From contig PHDD01000015.1 in the NCBI GenBank assembly GCA_002840905.1, positions 1 to 64,000 of the forward strand: a DNA stretch of 64,000 nt, written 5' to 3'. The notes below the pieces were generated by a model, which saw only the letters and a list, made by a program, of their open reading frames with translations, was not told where the DNA came from and did no database searches. The DNA comes from Bacteroidetes bacterium HGW-Bacteroidetes-4. Its GTDB lineage: Bacteria; Bacteroidota; Bacteroidia; Bacteroidales; SZUA-534. Made by a program: the position numbers and the translations under genes. Positions 39,559 through 50,532 of the stretch are shown piece by piece (position 1 is the stretch's first letter; each line of letters starts with the position of its first letter).

Positions 39559-41262
39559 ATGGCTAAGCGACTTATTAGAAATTACCTGGATAAAGATTTT
39601 GAAATTACTTCTTTTCAGGACATAAAACCTTATTATAACGAACTGCTTAAACGGGAGTTAAACTCACCCGATCAGGTTTGGCAATGGTTGCTCGACCGCA
39701 GCGAACTCGAAAGTGTAATTAGCGAAGATTTGGGCTGGCGCTACATAAAAATGAACTGCCAAACAGACGATAGGCAATTAGCCGATCATTTTAACACTTT
39801 TGTTTCTGAAATTGACCCTGAAATTGCCCTGGCTGCAAACCAGCTCGATAAAAAATTTATCGATGAGCAAATTCAAAAGCACATCGATAAAGCCCGACTT
39901 TTTACCGTTATTCGTGAAACCAAAAAAGAACTCGATTTATTTCGTGAGGAGAATGTGCCACTGGAAGCAGAACTCCAAAAAATGGAACAGGAATTTGGAC
40001 AAATCGCTTCAAAAATGACGGTACATTACAAAAACAAGGAATTAACCCTGCAAGAAGCTTCGAATTATTTAAAAAATACCGATCGTAACGTACGTGAAGA
40101 AATATATCACTTTATTAATAATCGTCGTCTGGCCGACACCGATACCCTAAACAATTTACTAAGCAAACTGATAAAACTCCGCCATCAGATAGCTTTAAAT
40201 GCCGGGTTCAGTAATTTTCGCGATTACAAATTCAAAAGTATGGGCCGTTTTGATTACACGGTAGCCGATTGTTATAATTTCCATAGTGCGGTTGCTCACG
40301 ATGTGGTTCCCATGAACGAAGATTTGTTGAAGATGAGAAAATCAAAACTTAAATTAGATACACTTCGCCCTTGGGATTTGGATGTTGATGAAGAATTAAA
40401 AGCACCACTGAACCCATTCGATACAGTTAACGATTTAATCCGAAAAACCGTGTATTGTTTTCGCGATTTGGATTTGGAATTTGGAATCTACCTGAATGAG
40501 ATGGATAAAATGGGGTTCCTCAACCTCGACTCGCGTAAACATAAAGCACCCGGTGGATTTAACTACCCGCTGCACGAGAGCAACGTGCCATTTATCTTTA
40601 TGAATGCTACCGGGAATCTCGACGATATGGTAACCATGCTGCACGAAGGTGGACACGCCATTCATGCTTACCTAACCTCCCATCTCGATTTGGTTCAATT
40701 TAAAGAAATCCCTTCCGAAATAGCCGAATTAGCATCAATGAGTATGGAATTGATAACTATGGATTACTGGCATCATTTTTTTGATAACGAAGCCGATTTG
40801 AGACGAGCTAAACGAACCCATTTGAAAAATATTTTGAGTGTACTTCCATGGGTTGCCAAAATCGATAAATTCCAGCACTTTCTTTACGAAAATCCCAATC
40901 ATACTCATGAAGAGCGAAATAAAACCTGGACTGCCATAAATAAAGAATTCAGTGGTGAAACTGTTGATTTTAGCGGGCTTGAAAACTACCAGCAAAACAT
41001 ATGGCAACGCCAGTTACATATTTTCGAAGTACCTTTTTATTATATAGAATATGGAATTGCCCAACTGGGCGCCATTGCTATTTGGAAGAACTTTAAACAA
41101 GACAAAAAACAAGCGCTGGAGCAATATAAAAAAGCGCTAAAAATGGGATACACTTCGCCTATTCCTGAAGTTTACAAAGCGGCCGGCATTAAATTCGATT
41201 TCAGCGATGCTTACATTCAGGAATTAATGGACTTTGTAAAAGCCGAATTGGTACTTTTGTAA
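39559..41262 (+). CDS. M3 family oligoendopeptidase
   Basis: Zn motif MLHEGGHAIHAYL and overall PepF/M3 layout. Confidence 0.92.
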   Translation: MAKRLIRNYLDKDFEITSFQDIKPYYNELLKRELNSPDQVWQWLLDRSELESVISEDLGWRYIKMNCQTDDRQLADHFNTFVSEIDPEIALAANQLDKKFIDEQIQKHIDKARLFTVIRETKKELDLFREENVPLEAELQKMEQEFGQIASKMTVHYKNKELTLQEASNYLKNTDRNVREEIYHFINNRRLADTDTLNNLLSKLIKLRHQIALNAGFSNFRDYKFKSMGRFDYTVADCYNFHSAVAHDVVPMNEDLLKMRKSKLKLDTLRPWDLDVDEELKAPLNPFDTVNDLIRKTVYCFRDLDLEFGIYLNEMDKMGFLNLDSRKHKAPGGFNYPLHESNVPFIFMNATGNLDDMVTMLHEGGHAIHAYLTSHLDLVQFKEIPSEIAELASMSMELITMDYWHHFFDNEADLRRAKRTHLKNILSVLPWVAKIDKFQHFLYENPNHTHEERNKTWTAINKEFSGETVDFSGLENYQQNIWQRQLHIFEVPFYYIEYGIAQLGAIAIWKNFKQDKKQALEQYKKALKMGYTSPIPEVYKAAGIKFDFSDAYIQELMDFVKAELVLL

Positions 41263-41293
41263 ATCAGATTCACTTTTCGAAACCCTTTTTCAA

Positions 41294-43342
41294 TTATTTT
41301 TTTGAGCCGGGGTCTATCAGTTGTAAAGCTTCCTCAACAGTTTTAACCGGAAGTTTACATACATTTCCTTCGCAAACATAAATCAGGGTTTCATGGTCGG
41401 TCCATCGGTCTTGTAACAAGGGCAGTTTCATAGTATTTTCAGCGTGTTCAGCCCCGGCAATAATTACCCTGGGATGATAATGAGTACAAAAATCAGTTTT
41501 TAGCTTTAGCGCATCGGAACCCATAAAAACCACCTGATAAACCGGTTGAACATATTTTAATAATACCTGTGCCCAATTTCCATAATAGGCAGCATTTTGC
41601 TCAATATCAGTTAAAGTATTGGCTACCATTTGCCGGGCTTTGTCCATCCAGTCGGCTTTTGAAAGCAAGGTTCCGAGTACAAAAAGATTATTTGCCATTA
41701 AGGAATTTGACGAGGGAATAACATTATCGGCCAATTCCATCTTACGAACCATTAATTCATGAAATTTCTGATTGGTATAAAAAAACATGCCCGATGTTTC
41801 CTCCTCAAAGTTTTCGATAACGTAAGTACATAATTTTTCAGCATCAGCAAGCCATTGCAAATTAAATGTTGCCTGGTACAAGCGGGTATATAACTGAATT
41901 ACCAGGGCATAATCGTCGAGCAGGGCTTCAATGGTCGATTTACCAAACTTGTAGTTACGATGCAACCGGCCGTCTGATTTACAAAGCCTGGTTTTTATGA
42001 AATTGGCATTTATTACCGCCACACTCAAATAGTGCGGGTTTTCAAGGGCCTCGCTGGCATCCACAAAACCAAGAGCCATTAAAGCATTCCACGAGGTTAA
42101 AACTTTATCGTCCAAAGCCGGATGAACCCGTTGCTTACGTTTAGCAAACAATTTTTCCATTGCCTTCATAACTTGTTGAGCAAGCACTTCATCGCTCCAT
42201 CCGGTCAGTCTTTTTACTGCATCAACATCGGTAATCCATAAAATATTTGAACCTTCCCAATTGCCTTTTTCACTTACATTAAAAAGTGTGCAAAACCAGG
42301 GGGCATCATTTCCCAATAAAGCATCAATTTCCTTTTTACTCCAAACGTAAAATTTACCTTCTACCCCTTCGCTATCGGCATCGAACGAGGTATAAAAAGC
42401 GCCTTCCGGGCTCATCATTTCATGCTGAATAAAACTTAAAGTGTGTTCTACCACCTGTTTATAAATTGCTTTTTTTGTGAGTTTATAGGCATTTGCATAC
42501 AAAGAAACCAATTGCCCGTTATCATAAAGCATTTTTTCAAAATGAGGTACTTTCCAGTAGGAATCGACACTGTAGCGCGAGAAACCACCACCCACCTGAT
42601 CGTAAATTCCACCCCGGGCCATTTTTTCCAACGTTAATTCCAAGTGTTTCTGAATGTCTTTTGATTTAAATCTGTAGGAATAATCCAACAAAAACTGAAA
42701 GCCCGATGGCATGGGAAACTTTGGTGCCCGCTGATTTCCACCCCATTCGTTATCGAAATAGCGTTCCCAGTTTTTAACCGCCCGAAGGATGTATTCATCG
42801 GAAAAGTTATACATTGTATTTTTTTCCTTTACCAATTCCTGGGCCTGAATTCCCTGAGCCAGATCGTCGGCAACCTGAAGTACTTTATCTTTTTCCTGCT
42901 GATAAGTGGCAGCCAAACCATCCAAAACCTGAGTCCATTGTTCGGGCCGGTAATAAGTTCCTCCATAAACAGGACGGCCATCGGGTAGTGTAAAACAATT
43001 CAACGGCCAGCCTCCACTGCCGGTTAATAATTGTACAGCGGTCATGTAAACCTGTTCCACATCGGGGCGCTCTTCCCTATCTACTTTAATACAAACATAA
43101 TTTTGGTTCATAACAGCGGCTATTCGCTCATTTTCAAAACTCTCGCGCTCCATTACATGACACCAATGACAGGCTGCATAGCCAATACTTACAAGTACCA
43201 GCTTGTTTTCTCTTTTAGCTTTTTCAAAAGCCTCGTTGCCCCAGGCATGCCAATTCACTGGATTGTGAGCATGTTGTAACAGATAGGGACTGGTTTCGTG
43301 AATAAGATTATTGGTAAATTTGGGTGTTTCAGCTTGTTTCAT
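41294..43342 (-). CDS. Thioredoxin-like DUF255 protein (YyaL/spermatogenesis-associated 20 family)
   Basis: [25 protein letters not shown]-type start, [36 protein letters not shown]. Confidence 0.94.
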   Translation of the reverse strand: MKQAETPKFTNNLIHETSPYLLQHAHNPVNWHAWGNEAFEKAKRENKLVLVSIGYAACHWCHVMERESFENERIAAVMNQNYVCIKVDREERPDVEQVYMTAVQLLTGSGGWPLNCFTLPDGRPVYGGTYYRPEQWTQVLDGLAATYQQEKDKVLQVADDLAQGIQAQELVKEKNTMYNFSDEYILRAVKNWERYFDNEWGGNQRAPKFPMPSGFQFLLDYSYRFKSKDIQKHLELTLEKMARGGIYDQVGGGFSRYSVDSYWKVPHFEKMLYDNGQLVSLYANAYKLTKKAIYKQVVEHTLSFIQHEMMSPEGAFYTSFDADSEGVEGKFYVWSKKEIDALLGNDAPWFCTLFNVSEKGNWEGSNILWITDVDAVKRLTGWSDEVLAQQVMKAMEKLFAKRKQRVHPALDDKVLTSWNALMALGFVDASEALENPHYLSVAVINANFIKTRLCKSDGRLHRNYKFGKSTIEALLDDYALVIQLYTRLYQATFNLQWLADAEKLCTYVIENFEEETSGMFFYTNQKFHELMVRKMELADNVIPSSNSLMANNLFVLGTLLSKADWMDKARQMVANTLTDIEQNAAYYGNWAQVLLKYVQPVYQVVFMGSDALKLKTDFCTHYHPRVIIAGAEHAENTMKLPLLQDRWTDHETLIYVCEGNVCKLPVKTVEEALQLIDPGSKK

Positions 43343-43439
43343 GTCTTAATTTTCTGCTATAAAAGAAATAGGGAAATCATTATTAACAGCAAACAAGCCG
43401 AAATCGAAAAGGTTGGAAAATGATTGCATAAAACACAAA

Positions 43440-43465
43440 ATAGCCGGTTCTAATCAACCGGCTAT
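43440..43465 (-). terminator. Intrinsic terminator after the galactan cluster
   Basis: ATAGCCGGTT-CTAATC-AACCGGCTAT, T-rich on the minus strand. Confidence 0.8.
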
Positions 43466-43491
43466 ATGCTTTAATAATTTTGTTAATAGTT

Positions 43492-44922
43492 TTAGTTCAG
43501 GTACTTTTTACTTAATTCATCGTAAATTGAAATTACCCGGGTAACTTCGCCTTTCTGATTAAACATATCGGTATGCCAGTTTAAGGGTTCCCAAATGCAG
43601 GCTCCTTTTCCCATGTTATCGGGTAACCCAAACGAAATGTCGTGAACCTCTTTTTTAAATCCGGAATATTCAACCACATTTACCGGTTTTTTATACCGTT
43701 GAATTAAATCGTTGAGATTGTTATTCAAATCGTTAAGTGTACCATGCCATCGCGAATAATAGGATAATCCAATAACATCGAAAGTAACTCCGCGGGCAAT
43801 CATATTGTCGAGCCAAAAAACGGCTTCTTTATTTTGCCCTCCCAGGGCAATATGCATCATTAACGGAACCTCAGGAGCAACACTTTTTGCTCCAGACACA
43901 CCCGCTTTTATTAAACCCGCCAACTGATCAGGATTACCTATGTGTCCTTCGGGCCATAGCATACCGTGATTGATTTCGTTTCCAATCTGAACCATATCGG
44001 GCAACAAATTTCGGCTTTTAAAAATCATGAGAACATTGCTTGTATATTGCTCCACAGAATCTTTCAACGATTCGAAATCGAGATTTTGCCAGGCCAAAGG
44101 TTTGTTCTGTTGTTGTGGATCGGCCCAATAGTCGCTGTAATGAAAATCGAGTAAAAGTTTCATCCCGGCATTTTTTACCCGTTGAGCCATATTTAAGGTA
44201 TAATTTAAACCACAATATCCTTTTTCGGGAGCATACCCTTTTTCATTTTCAGGATTCACAAAAATACGTAACCTGATATAGTTAAAGCCGTGTGATTTTA
44301 GTAAAGATAAGGCATCAACCTCTGTTCCATTCTCATAAAACTTCATTCCCCGATCTTCCAACTGAGGTAAAAAAGAAACGTCAGCACCTATCATCTTATC
44401 GATGAATTTTGTTGTTGGTACCAATTGTGCATCTGTTGGTTTTTTATATTCAAAAGTTGAATTAAGGGTATGAATTTCATGCGCTCCGGGCCAAAGTTTT
44501 CCGGAACGGGCCTCCAATTTTACAATACCGGGGTTGGTTCCGGCCAAGAGTTTCAGTTGGCAAATTCCTTGTTGTAATTTACAAACCACATAATTCAACC
44601 CCGTTGAGTCCGTTTTCCATTCCAATGGCGAACCATCATTACTTATGAGGGATGCATCACCGCTTAAATATACCTGAAAAGTGTCATTTGCAGAACGTAT
44701 CTCTTTTCCCATGCTATCGGTGACAGCTATCCGCAAATTAGCCTCATCAGCACCATTAGCAATAAGTGTGGTGCTGTAACTTGTTAACATAACCGAAACC
44801 GGTATTCCTGAATCAACCTGCATTAAGGGTGAATAATCGACTAATTCTTGTTGAGGCGGCTTGCATTGCATTAACCCGACCAAAAGAAACAGGATTAAAT
44901 AAAAATTCTTTCTCATAATCAA
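43492..44922 (-). CDS. GH53 arabinogalactan endo-beta-1,4-galactanase, lipoprotein, with N-terminal Ig-like domain
   Basis: GADVSFLPQLEDRGMKFYENG, LRIFVNPENEKGY, LLDFHYSDYWADPQQQ, MVQIGNEINHGMLWPEG, VNVVEYSG; lipobox LMQC. Confidence 0.92.
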   Translation of the reverse strand: MIMRKNFYLILFLLVGLMQCKPPQQELVDYSPLMQVDSGIPVSVMLTSYSTTLIANGADEANLRIAVTDSMGKEIRSANDTFQVYLSGDASLISNDGSPLEWKTDSTGLNYVVCKLQQGICQLKLLAGTNPGIVKLEARSGKLWPGAHEIHTLNSTFEYKKPTDAQLVPTTKFIDKMIGADVSFLPQLEDRGMKFYENGTEVDALSLLKSHGFNYIRLRIFVNPENEKGYAPEKGYCGLNYTLNMAQRVKNAGMKLLLDFHYSDYWADPQQQNKPLAWQNLDFESLKDSVEQYTSNVLMIFKSRNLLPDMVQIGNEINHGMLWPEGHIGNPDQLAGLIKAGVSGAKSVAPEVPLMMHIALGGQNKEAVFWLDNMIARGVTFDVIGLSYYSRWHGTLNDLNNNLNDLIQRYKKPVNVVEYSGFKKEVHDISFGLPDNMGKGACIWEPLNWHTDMFNQKGEVTRVISIYDELSKKYLN

Positions 44923-44999
44923 ATAAGTTTAAGAACCGAATTCGCTATTTTTTATTATTGCTTTATGTTCTAATTAATTCTATTACTTGTTAATCAGCT

Positions 45000-47384
45000 T
45001 TACTCAACAACTAAGTCAAGTGTTCCGGGAATTAAATCTTTTGCCCGGGCTTCGACCTTATAAATACCTTTTTGTGACCCAGCTTTTAATAATACCGTAG
45101 CAATACCTGCTTCTGCAGCAATGGGATTATTTCCTATGAATTGAAAATCGCCTTTCCCTGTAAAGGTAACATCGGGGGCAGCATCCGGGACCACAGTTCC
45201 GTTTTTATCGACAATGGCTGCATATAAAAATACCACATCGTTAACACCGCTTTGTAGTGCCTTACCACTTTTATCGTACCAGAGTTTTAAACCATAGGCC
45301 GCTTCAGGTGTATAAACGGTGTCGGTAACCACAACCGAATTATTAACCAGCCCCTGGGCAACAACAACTCCCGGAATAAATGTATCAATTTTAAACGTAA
45401 ATGGTGGATGCGATAAAAGGGTACTGTTCACGTCCTCATCAGGCAGCTGCGTTTCTAACAACGAACCGTTTGCAAACAAGCGAACCTGTTCACAATTGCT
45501 GTAAATTTTTAAATTTTTGTCCGATTCATTATTATAATAACCTGAAATGGCTACCATAGGTTCTCCAAAAGGTTCAAGAGTTGACTCACCAATACCTGCC
45601 TGACTTTTATAAAAATAGTACGCAAATTTGGGCAAACGGAAAATATCCATTATACCCGAAGCTTCCAAATCGGGGGCATACCCCCGGTTATAATCGTACA
45701 TTAACCAGTTGGCATCGCCCACAGCGGGTCCGGCCAAATTACTGTTATGTGCTTCCTGATAATTCAATGCCTGCTGTGCCAGGCGCTTGGCTCCAAAACC
45801 CCTTAACTGGCGCGAGGTGCGTTCTTCTTCACTTAAATCATTAAATGCTTTTTGATTAAAACCGGCATTTTGTGCATAATATTCCCAATCGCCATATTCT
45901 GCAATAAAAATGGGTTTGTTCTTATTGTATTTGTTCCAGTAATGCGGTGGTTTAGCATGTTGCCGCGCGGGTATAAACACATCGTAAATGGTGTCTAACC
46001 AACCGCAGGTGTAAACATCGGAATACGGATACTCTTCATGAACCGCCCGATGAGCCAGTTCCATGAACTCAGTAGTCATGCCCGATTCGTTTAACGATGC
46101 TTCCCAAAGAATAATAGATGGGTGGTTTCTGTCGCGACGAACCATTTTACGAACATCATTAAGTGCATTTTTCTGAAATTCTTCATTTCCAAAAAACTGC
46201 CAACCGGGTATAGCGTCCATCACTAATAAACCAAGTTCATCGCATGCTGCTAAAAACGATTCACTTTGGGGATAATGTGACAAACGAACCATATTAAAAC
46301 CAGCTTCTTTAATTTTATAAGCATCGCGGTAATTGGCGTTGTCCGATAGAGCATATCCAATATACGGATATTCCTGATGGCGATTGGTTCCACGAATTTT
46401 TACCGGTTTCCCGTTTAGTTCAAAGCCATTTTCTGCAGAAAATTTAAAAGTCCTGATGCCAATGGGAAGTGTTTGTTTATCGTGGATGGTATCAGTTGAA
46501 ATAACTTCAAGCTCCAATTGATACAAAAAAGGGTTCCGTATTGACCATAATTCCGGTTGTTTCACTTCAAGGTTCAGTCTAATATCTGCCGATTGTCCTG
46601 AAGCAATAGAAATTGGTTCTGAAACTGTTGTAACCACCCGTTCTTCGTTTTTGCCATAAAGCATTGCCTTAATCCGGGTGTTTTTATCCCATGCGTAATT
46701 GTTCTTTACATCGGCAACAATATGAATCGTAGCACTTTCATTCGAAACTTTATCGTAAGTAATAAAAACTCCTCCGCCAGCTACTTTATTGGCATCCATA
46801 GCATCGGTAATATGCAACTTATTACTTACCCGAAGCCATACATTCCGATAAATACCACTAAAAATATTAAAATCGAGATCGGCCAGGGGTTTTCCTGGTG
46901 GAACCAAGGGATTATCCTCGTTATTCAGCTTAACCATCAATAGGTTTTTACCGGCAAGCATTACTTTATCGGTAATATTTATGCTAAAAGGCAAATAACC
47001 ACCCAAATTGGTATGAATCAAACTTCCATTCAAATAAACTTCGGCCACCTGCATGGCTCCTTCAAAATACAAGGCAAGTTGTTTTTCTTTATATGATTCA
47101 GGCAATTCAAAAAACTTTCGGTACACACAATTCCCCTGCCATTGCGATCCTTCAATTACCAATGGTTCAAGGGAAGCTGTATGTGGAAGTGATATATTTT
47201 CCCAGTCAATTGTATTATCCGGGTTAAAAATTGTTGTGTCGTTTTCAATTCCGGTGGTTTTACTGAATTGCCAATTGGCATTGAAAAGAATTTTTTCAGC
47301 TGATGATTCAACATACAAGCTCTGTTTTTTACAAGCACCAAGGGCAAGTATTAAAGCTACCAAAAGTAAATTCAAATTCCGCAT
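45000..47384 (-). CDS. GH2 beta-galactosidase, lipoprotein
   Basis: Sugar-binding jelly roll, RLSHYPQSESFLAACDELGLLVMDAIPGW, ILWEASLNESG, IFIAEYGDWEY; lipobox LGAC. Confidence 0.92.
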   Translation of the reverse strand: MRNLNLLLVALILALGACKKQSLYVESSAEKILFNANWQFSKTTGIENDTTIFNPDNTIDWENISLPHTASLEPLVIEGSQWQGNCVYRKFFELPESYKEKQLALYFEGAMQVAEVYLNGSLIHTNLGGYLPFSINITDKVMLAGKNLLMVKLNNEDNPLVPPGKPLADLDFNIFSGIYRNVWLRVSNKLHITDAMDANKVAGGGVFITYDKVSNESATIHIVADVKNNYAWDKNTRIKAMLYGKNEERVVTTVSEPISIASGQSADIRLNLEVKQPELWSIRNPFLYQLELEVISTDTIHDKQTLPIGIRTFKFSAENGFELNGKPVKIRGTNRHQEYPYIGYALSDNANYRDAYKIKEAGFNMVRLSHYPQSESFLAACDELGLLVMDAIPGWQFFGNEEFQKNALNDVRKMVRRDRNHPSIILWEASLNESGMTTEFMELAHRAVHEEYPYSDVYTCGWLDTIYDVFIPARQHAKPPHYWNKYNKNKPIFIAEYGDWEYYAQNAGFNQKAFNDLSEEERTSRQLRGFGAKRLAQQALNYQEAHNSNLAGPAVGDANWLMYDYNRGYAPDLEASGIMDIFRLPKFAYYFYKSQAGIGESTLEPFGEPMVAISGYYNNESDKNLKIYSNCEQVRLFANGSLLETQLPDEDVNSTLLSHPPFTFKIDTFIPGVVVAQGLVNNSVVVTDTVYTPEAAYGLKLWYDKSGKALQSGVNDVVFLYAAIVDKNGTVVPDAAPDVTFTGKGDFQFIGNNPIAAEAGIATVLLKAGSQKGIYKVEARAKDLIPGTLDLVVE

Positions 47385-47408
47385 ATCACATTAATGATTA
47401 AATAACTG

Positions 47409-48620
47409 TTATTTCTGGTAATCGTATTGCATAAACTCAATAGTCCCGGTTAAATCACCTGAAAAATTAAAAAAGGTGCAGTTATCCCACGATGAACCGG
47501 TTCCCCATAAGTCTTTCATTTGTGAAGTTACCCAGGCTGGTTCCCAATACATTATTCCACTGGCTCCTGCCTTAATAAGATTTTGAGATAAATCGATCAA
47601 GAACTGTTTCTGGCCATCCGGAGAAAATGGATATTTGGCTATTGGACTTTGTCCGCCAAAAATATTATTGTACCCGTCGTTGTTTTCACTGGTGAAAGCA
47701 TAGGCTGTTTCAAGTACCATAATTTTTCGATTAAACTTATTTTTAACCTGTGTTACTAAAGCAGGAAGGTTATCGAAACTCACGGTAGTGTGCCAATTGG
47801 GATAATAGGAAAAACCAATGATGTCAAAATCGGTAACACCCGCTTTGTTAATCATATCAGTAAACCACCAATCTAAATTTTTAGGATCGGCAACATGGAG
47901 TGCAATCAAAGTTTTTGTATTGTATTTATTATCGATGGCGCGAACGGCATTAATTCCGGCATTAAATACTTTACCGGCATTACTCCAGTTTCCATCGCAG
48001 ACCGACAATTTTGGAAAAGCTGCAGGAGCATTGGTAAACATCATTCCACAATTGGTTTCGTTACCAATTTGAACCATTTCAGGTAACAAGCCTTTTTCGG
48101 CTAAATCAGACAATACCTTATACGTGTAGTTGTAAACTGAATCGGATAGAACCTCGATACTGGTAATATTTTTCCAGGCCTGGGGAACATCCTGATGGCC
48201 AGGATCGGCCCAGGTGTCGGAATAATGAAAGTCGAGATTGACTTGTAAACCCTGGCCTTTTGCTCTTTCAATGCTTTTAAGCACATCGGGGAAACCGCTG
48301 TACAAGGGAATTTCTTGGCTATACAAATCGTATACCCACGAGGGGTTATGCCACAAGCGTAAGCGAATCATATGCGCACCCTGCTCCTTAAAAATTGAAT
48401 AAGGATCTTTAAATTCGCCACTTACATTATAAGTTCCGCCATGGTCTTCAATTTGATTCACATACGACAAGTCGGCACCAAACAGAAAAGCAGCAGTGGA
48501 ATCATCAGGTTCTTCAACAGGTGGCTTTTCACTCGGTTTATCGTCTTTGGTACAGGCACTACTCACAATAAACACACTCAATAAAGCAAAAAACAAGATT
48601 ATCACTATTCTATTCATCAT
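47409..48620 (-). CDS. GH53 endo-beta-1,4-galactanase, lipoprotein
   Basis: GADLSYVNQIEDHGGTYNVSGE, LRLWHNPSW, NLDFHYSDTWADPGHQ, MVQIGNETNCGMMF, IMVLETAYAFT; SSACTKDDKP lipobox. Confidence 0.93.
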   Translation of the reverse strand: MMNRIVIILFFALLSVFIVSSACTKDDKPSEKPPVEEPDDSTAAFLFGADLSYVNQIEDHGGTYNVSGEFKDPYSIFKEQGAHMIRLRLWHNPSWVYDLYSQEIPLYSGFPDVLKSIERAKGQGLQVNLDFHYSDTWADPGHQDVPQAWKNITSIEVLSDSVYNYTYKVLSDLAEKGLLPEMVQIGNETNCGMMFTNAPAAFPKLSVCDGNWSNAGKVFNAGINAVRAIDNKYNTKTLIALHVADPKNLDWWFTDMINKAGVTDFDIIGFSYYPNWHTTVSFDNLPALVTQVKNKFNRKIMVLETAYAFTSENNDGYNNIFGGQSPIAKYPFSPDGQKQFLIDLSQNLIKAGASGIMYWEPAWVTSQMKDLWGTGSSWDNCTFFNFSGDLTGTIEFMQYDYQK

Positions 48621-48769
48621 CTGTACATTTTAAATTCAAAGCTCTAAGTTAATTGAAAAGCCTTAAATTTTTATAATAAAGTTCTAATAATACAGCATTC
48701 ACTTTTTTCAAAATATTTTTAGCTGATAAATAAACATTTGTAAGGTCAAGCATAAAAAACGAGAATTAT

Positions 48770-48799
48770 AAAAAAAAAGCCCCGCCAACAAGGCAGGGC
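48770..48799 (-). terminator. Intrinsic terminator downstream of gdhA
   Basis: GCCCcGCC-AACAA-GGCaGGGC with adjacent T-run on the minus strand. Confidence 0.8.
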
Positions 48800-48823
48800 A
48801 TTTCAAATTCTATTTATTATGAA

Positions 48824-50161
48824 TTATACAATTCCTAAGTCAACCATAGCATTGGCCACTTTCATAAATCCGGCAATATTAGCTCCTTTAACGTAGTTAA
48901 TATAACCATCTTCCTCAGTTCCGTGTTCAACGCAAGCGTGGTGAATGTTTTCCATAATCTGGAATAAGCGCATATCAACCTCTTCACGGGTCCAGTTCAT
49001 TTTAAGACTGTTTTGGCTCATTTCGAGGCCCGATGTAGCCACACCACCAGCATTTACTGCTTTACCCGGGGCATAAAGAATTTTAGCTTTAATAAATGAT
49101 TCAATAGCTTCAGGCGTGCAACCCATGTTTGAAATTTCGCCTACGCAGATAACGCCATTCTTAATCAGCAGCGCAGCATCATCACCGTCAAGTTCGTTTT
49201 GGATAGCACAAGGAAGCGCAATATCAACCTTTACTTCCCAGGGTTTTTTACCGGCAACAAACTTAGCTCCAGGGAATTTTGTAGCATAAGGAGCAACAAT
49301 ATCCTGATTAGAGTTACGCAGTTCTAACATGTAATCAATTTTTTCACCGCTGATGCCAGCCTCGTCGTAAATGTATCCATCGGGACCAGAAATAGCCACA
49401 ACTTTTGCACCCAATTCGGTTGCTTTTAAAGCAGCACCCCAGGCTACGTTACCAAAACCAGAAACAGAAACGGTTTTATCTTTAATGCTGATTCCACGAG
49501 TTTTAAGCATGTGGTCAACAAAATAAATACCGCCAAAACCTGTAGCTTCGGGACGGATTAATGAACCACCCCAGTTCATTCCTTTTCCGGTAAGAACACC
49601 AGTATGTTCACCCGCCAGTTTTTTGTACATACCGTACAGGTAACCAATTTCACGACCACCTACACCAATATCACCAGCAGGCACATCAGTTTCGGGACCA
49701 ATATGCTTCCACAATTCAAGCATGAATGCCTGGCAAAAGCGCATAATTTCAGCATCCGATTTACCTTTAGGATTGAAATCGCTACCTCCTTTACCACCAC
49801 CCATAGGCAGGGTAGTTAAGGCGTTTTTAAACGTTTGCTCAAATCCTAAAAATTTAAGAGTCGATAAGGTTACACTTGGGTGGAAACGCAGACCTCCTTT
49901 GTAAGGTCCTATAGCACCATTAAATTGTACTCGATAACCCAGGTTCACATTAATATTACCTTCGTCGTCGGCCCAGGTAATACGGAAAGTGAAAATACGA
50001 TCGGGCTCAACAATACGCTCAATAATTTTAGCCGCTTCGAATTTTGGGTTAAGTTCGTAAATATCTTTTACAGATTCCAGAACTTCATGAACAGCTTGAA
50101 GATACTCTTTTTCACCAGGGTGTTTTTTTTCAAGCTCGGCCATTATTTTTTCTACATTCAT
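48824..50161 (-). CDS. gdhA: NADP-type glutamate dehydrogenase
   Basis: GPYKGGLRFHPSVTLSTLKFLGFEQTFKNALTTLPMGGGKGGSDFNPKGKSD, PAGDIGVGGREIGYLYG. Confidence 0.96.
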   Translation of the reverse strand: MNVEKIMAELEKKHPGEKEYLQAVHEVLESVKDIYELNPKFEAAKIIERIVEPDRIFTFRITWADDEGNINVNLGYRVQFNGAIGPYKGGLRFHPSVTLSTLKFLGFEQTFKNALTTLPMGGGKGGSDFNPKGKSDAEIMRFCQAFMLELWKHIGPETDVPAGDIGVGGREIGYLYGMYKKLAGEHTGVLTGKGMNWGGSLIRPEATGFGGIYFVDHMLKTRGISIKDKTVSVSGFGNVAWGAALKATELGAKVVAISGPDGYIYDEAGISGEKIDYMLELRNSNQDIVAPYATKFPGAKFVAGKKPWEVKVDIALPCAIQNELDGDDAALLIKNGVICVGEISNMGCTPEAIESFIKAKILYAPGKAVNAGGVATSGLEMSQNSLKMNWTREEVDMRLFQIMENIHHACVEHGTEEDGYINYVKGANIAGFMKVANAMVDLGIV

Positions 50162-50532
50162 ACCTTAAAATTTTTTATAAAAACATTAATTCTTAGATAG
50201 TTATTGCAATACTCAAAAATATTATTCTAATGCAAAGTTTAGTCTTTGTTTTAAGGTGTGCAACATATTATTAAACATCAGTTTTGAAAAGCCCAATTAT
50301 GCCAAAAATCAGGTTTTTAATAGCAAAACTTTAGTAATTTTGGAACCATTAAGTGTTAATTTAAAAATCTACGCAAAAACTGTATATCAACAGCTTACAA
50401 TTAGCCCGAATTAAAAAAGCTCTTAAGATGGTTTTAATTTAAAGTTTCCCCTGGCAAATCAAGGTTTTTTACTAAGCAAAAAACATTTCGAACAACATGA
50501 TTTTGTCATCAAAAAAAAAGGAAAGAAGGTAA

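Noticed and set aside
43440-43465. Hairpin as regulatory operator for the DUF255 gene
   Set aside because: Position after GH53 and T-rich minus-strand tail fit a terminator better.
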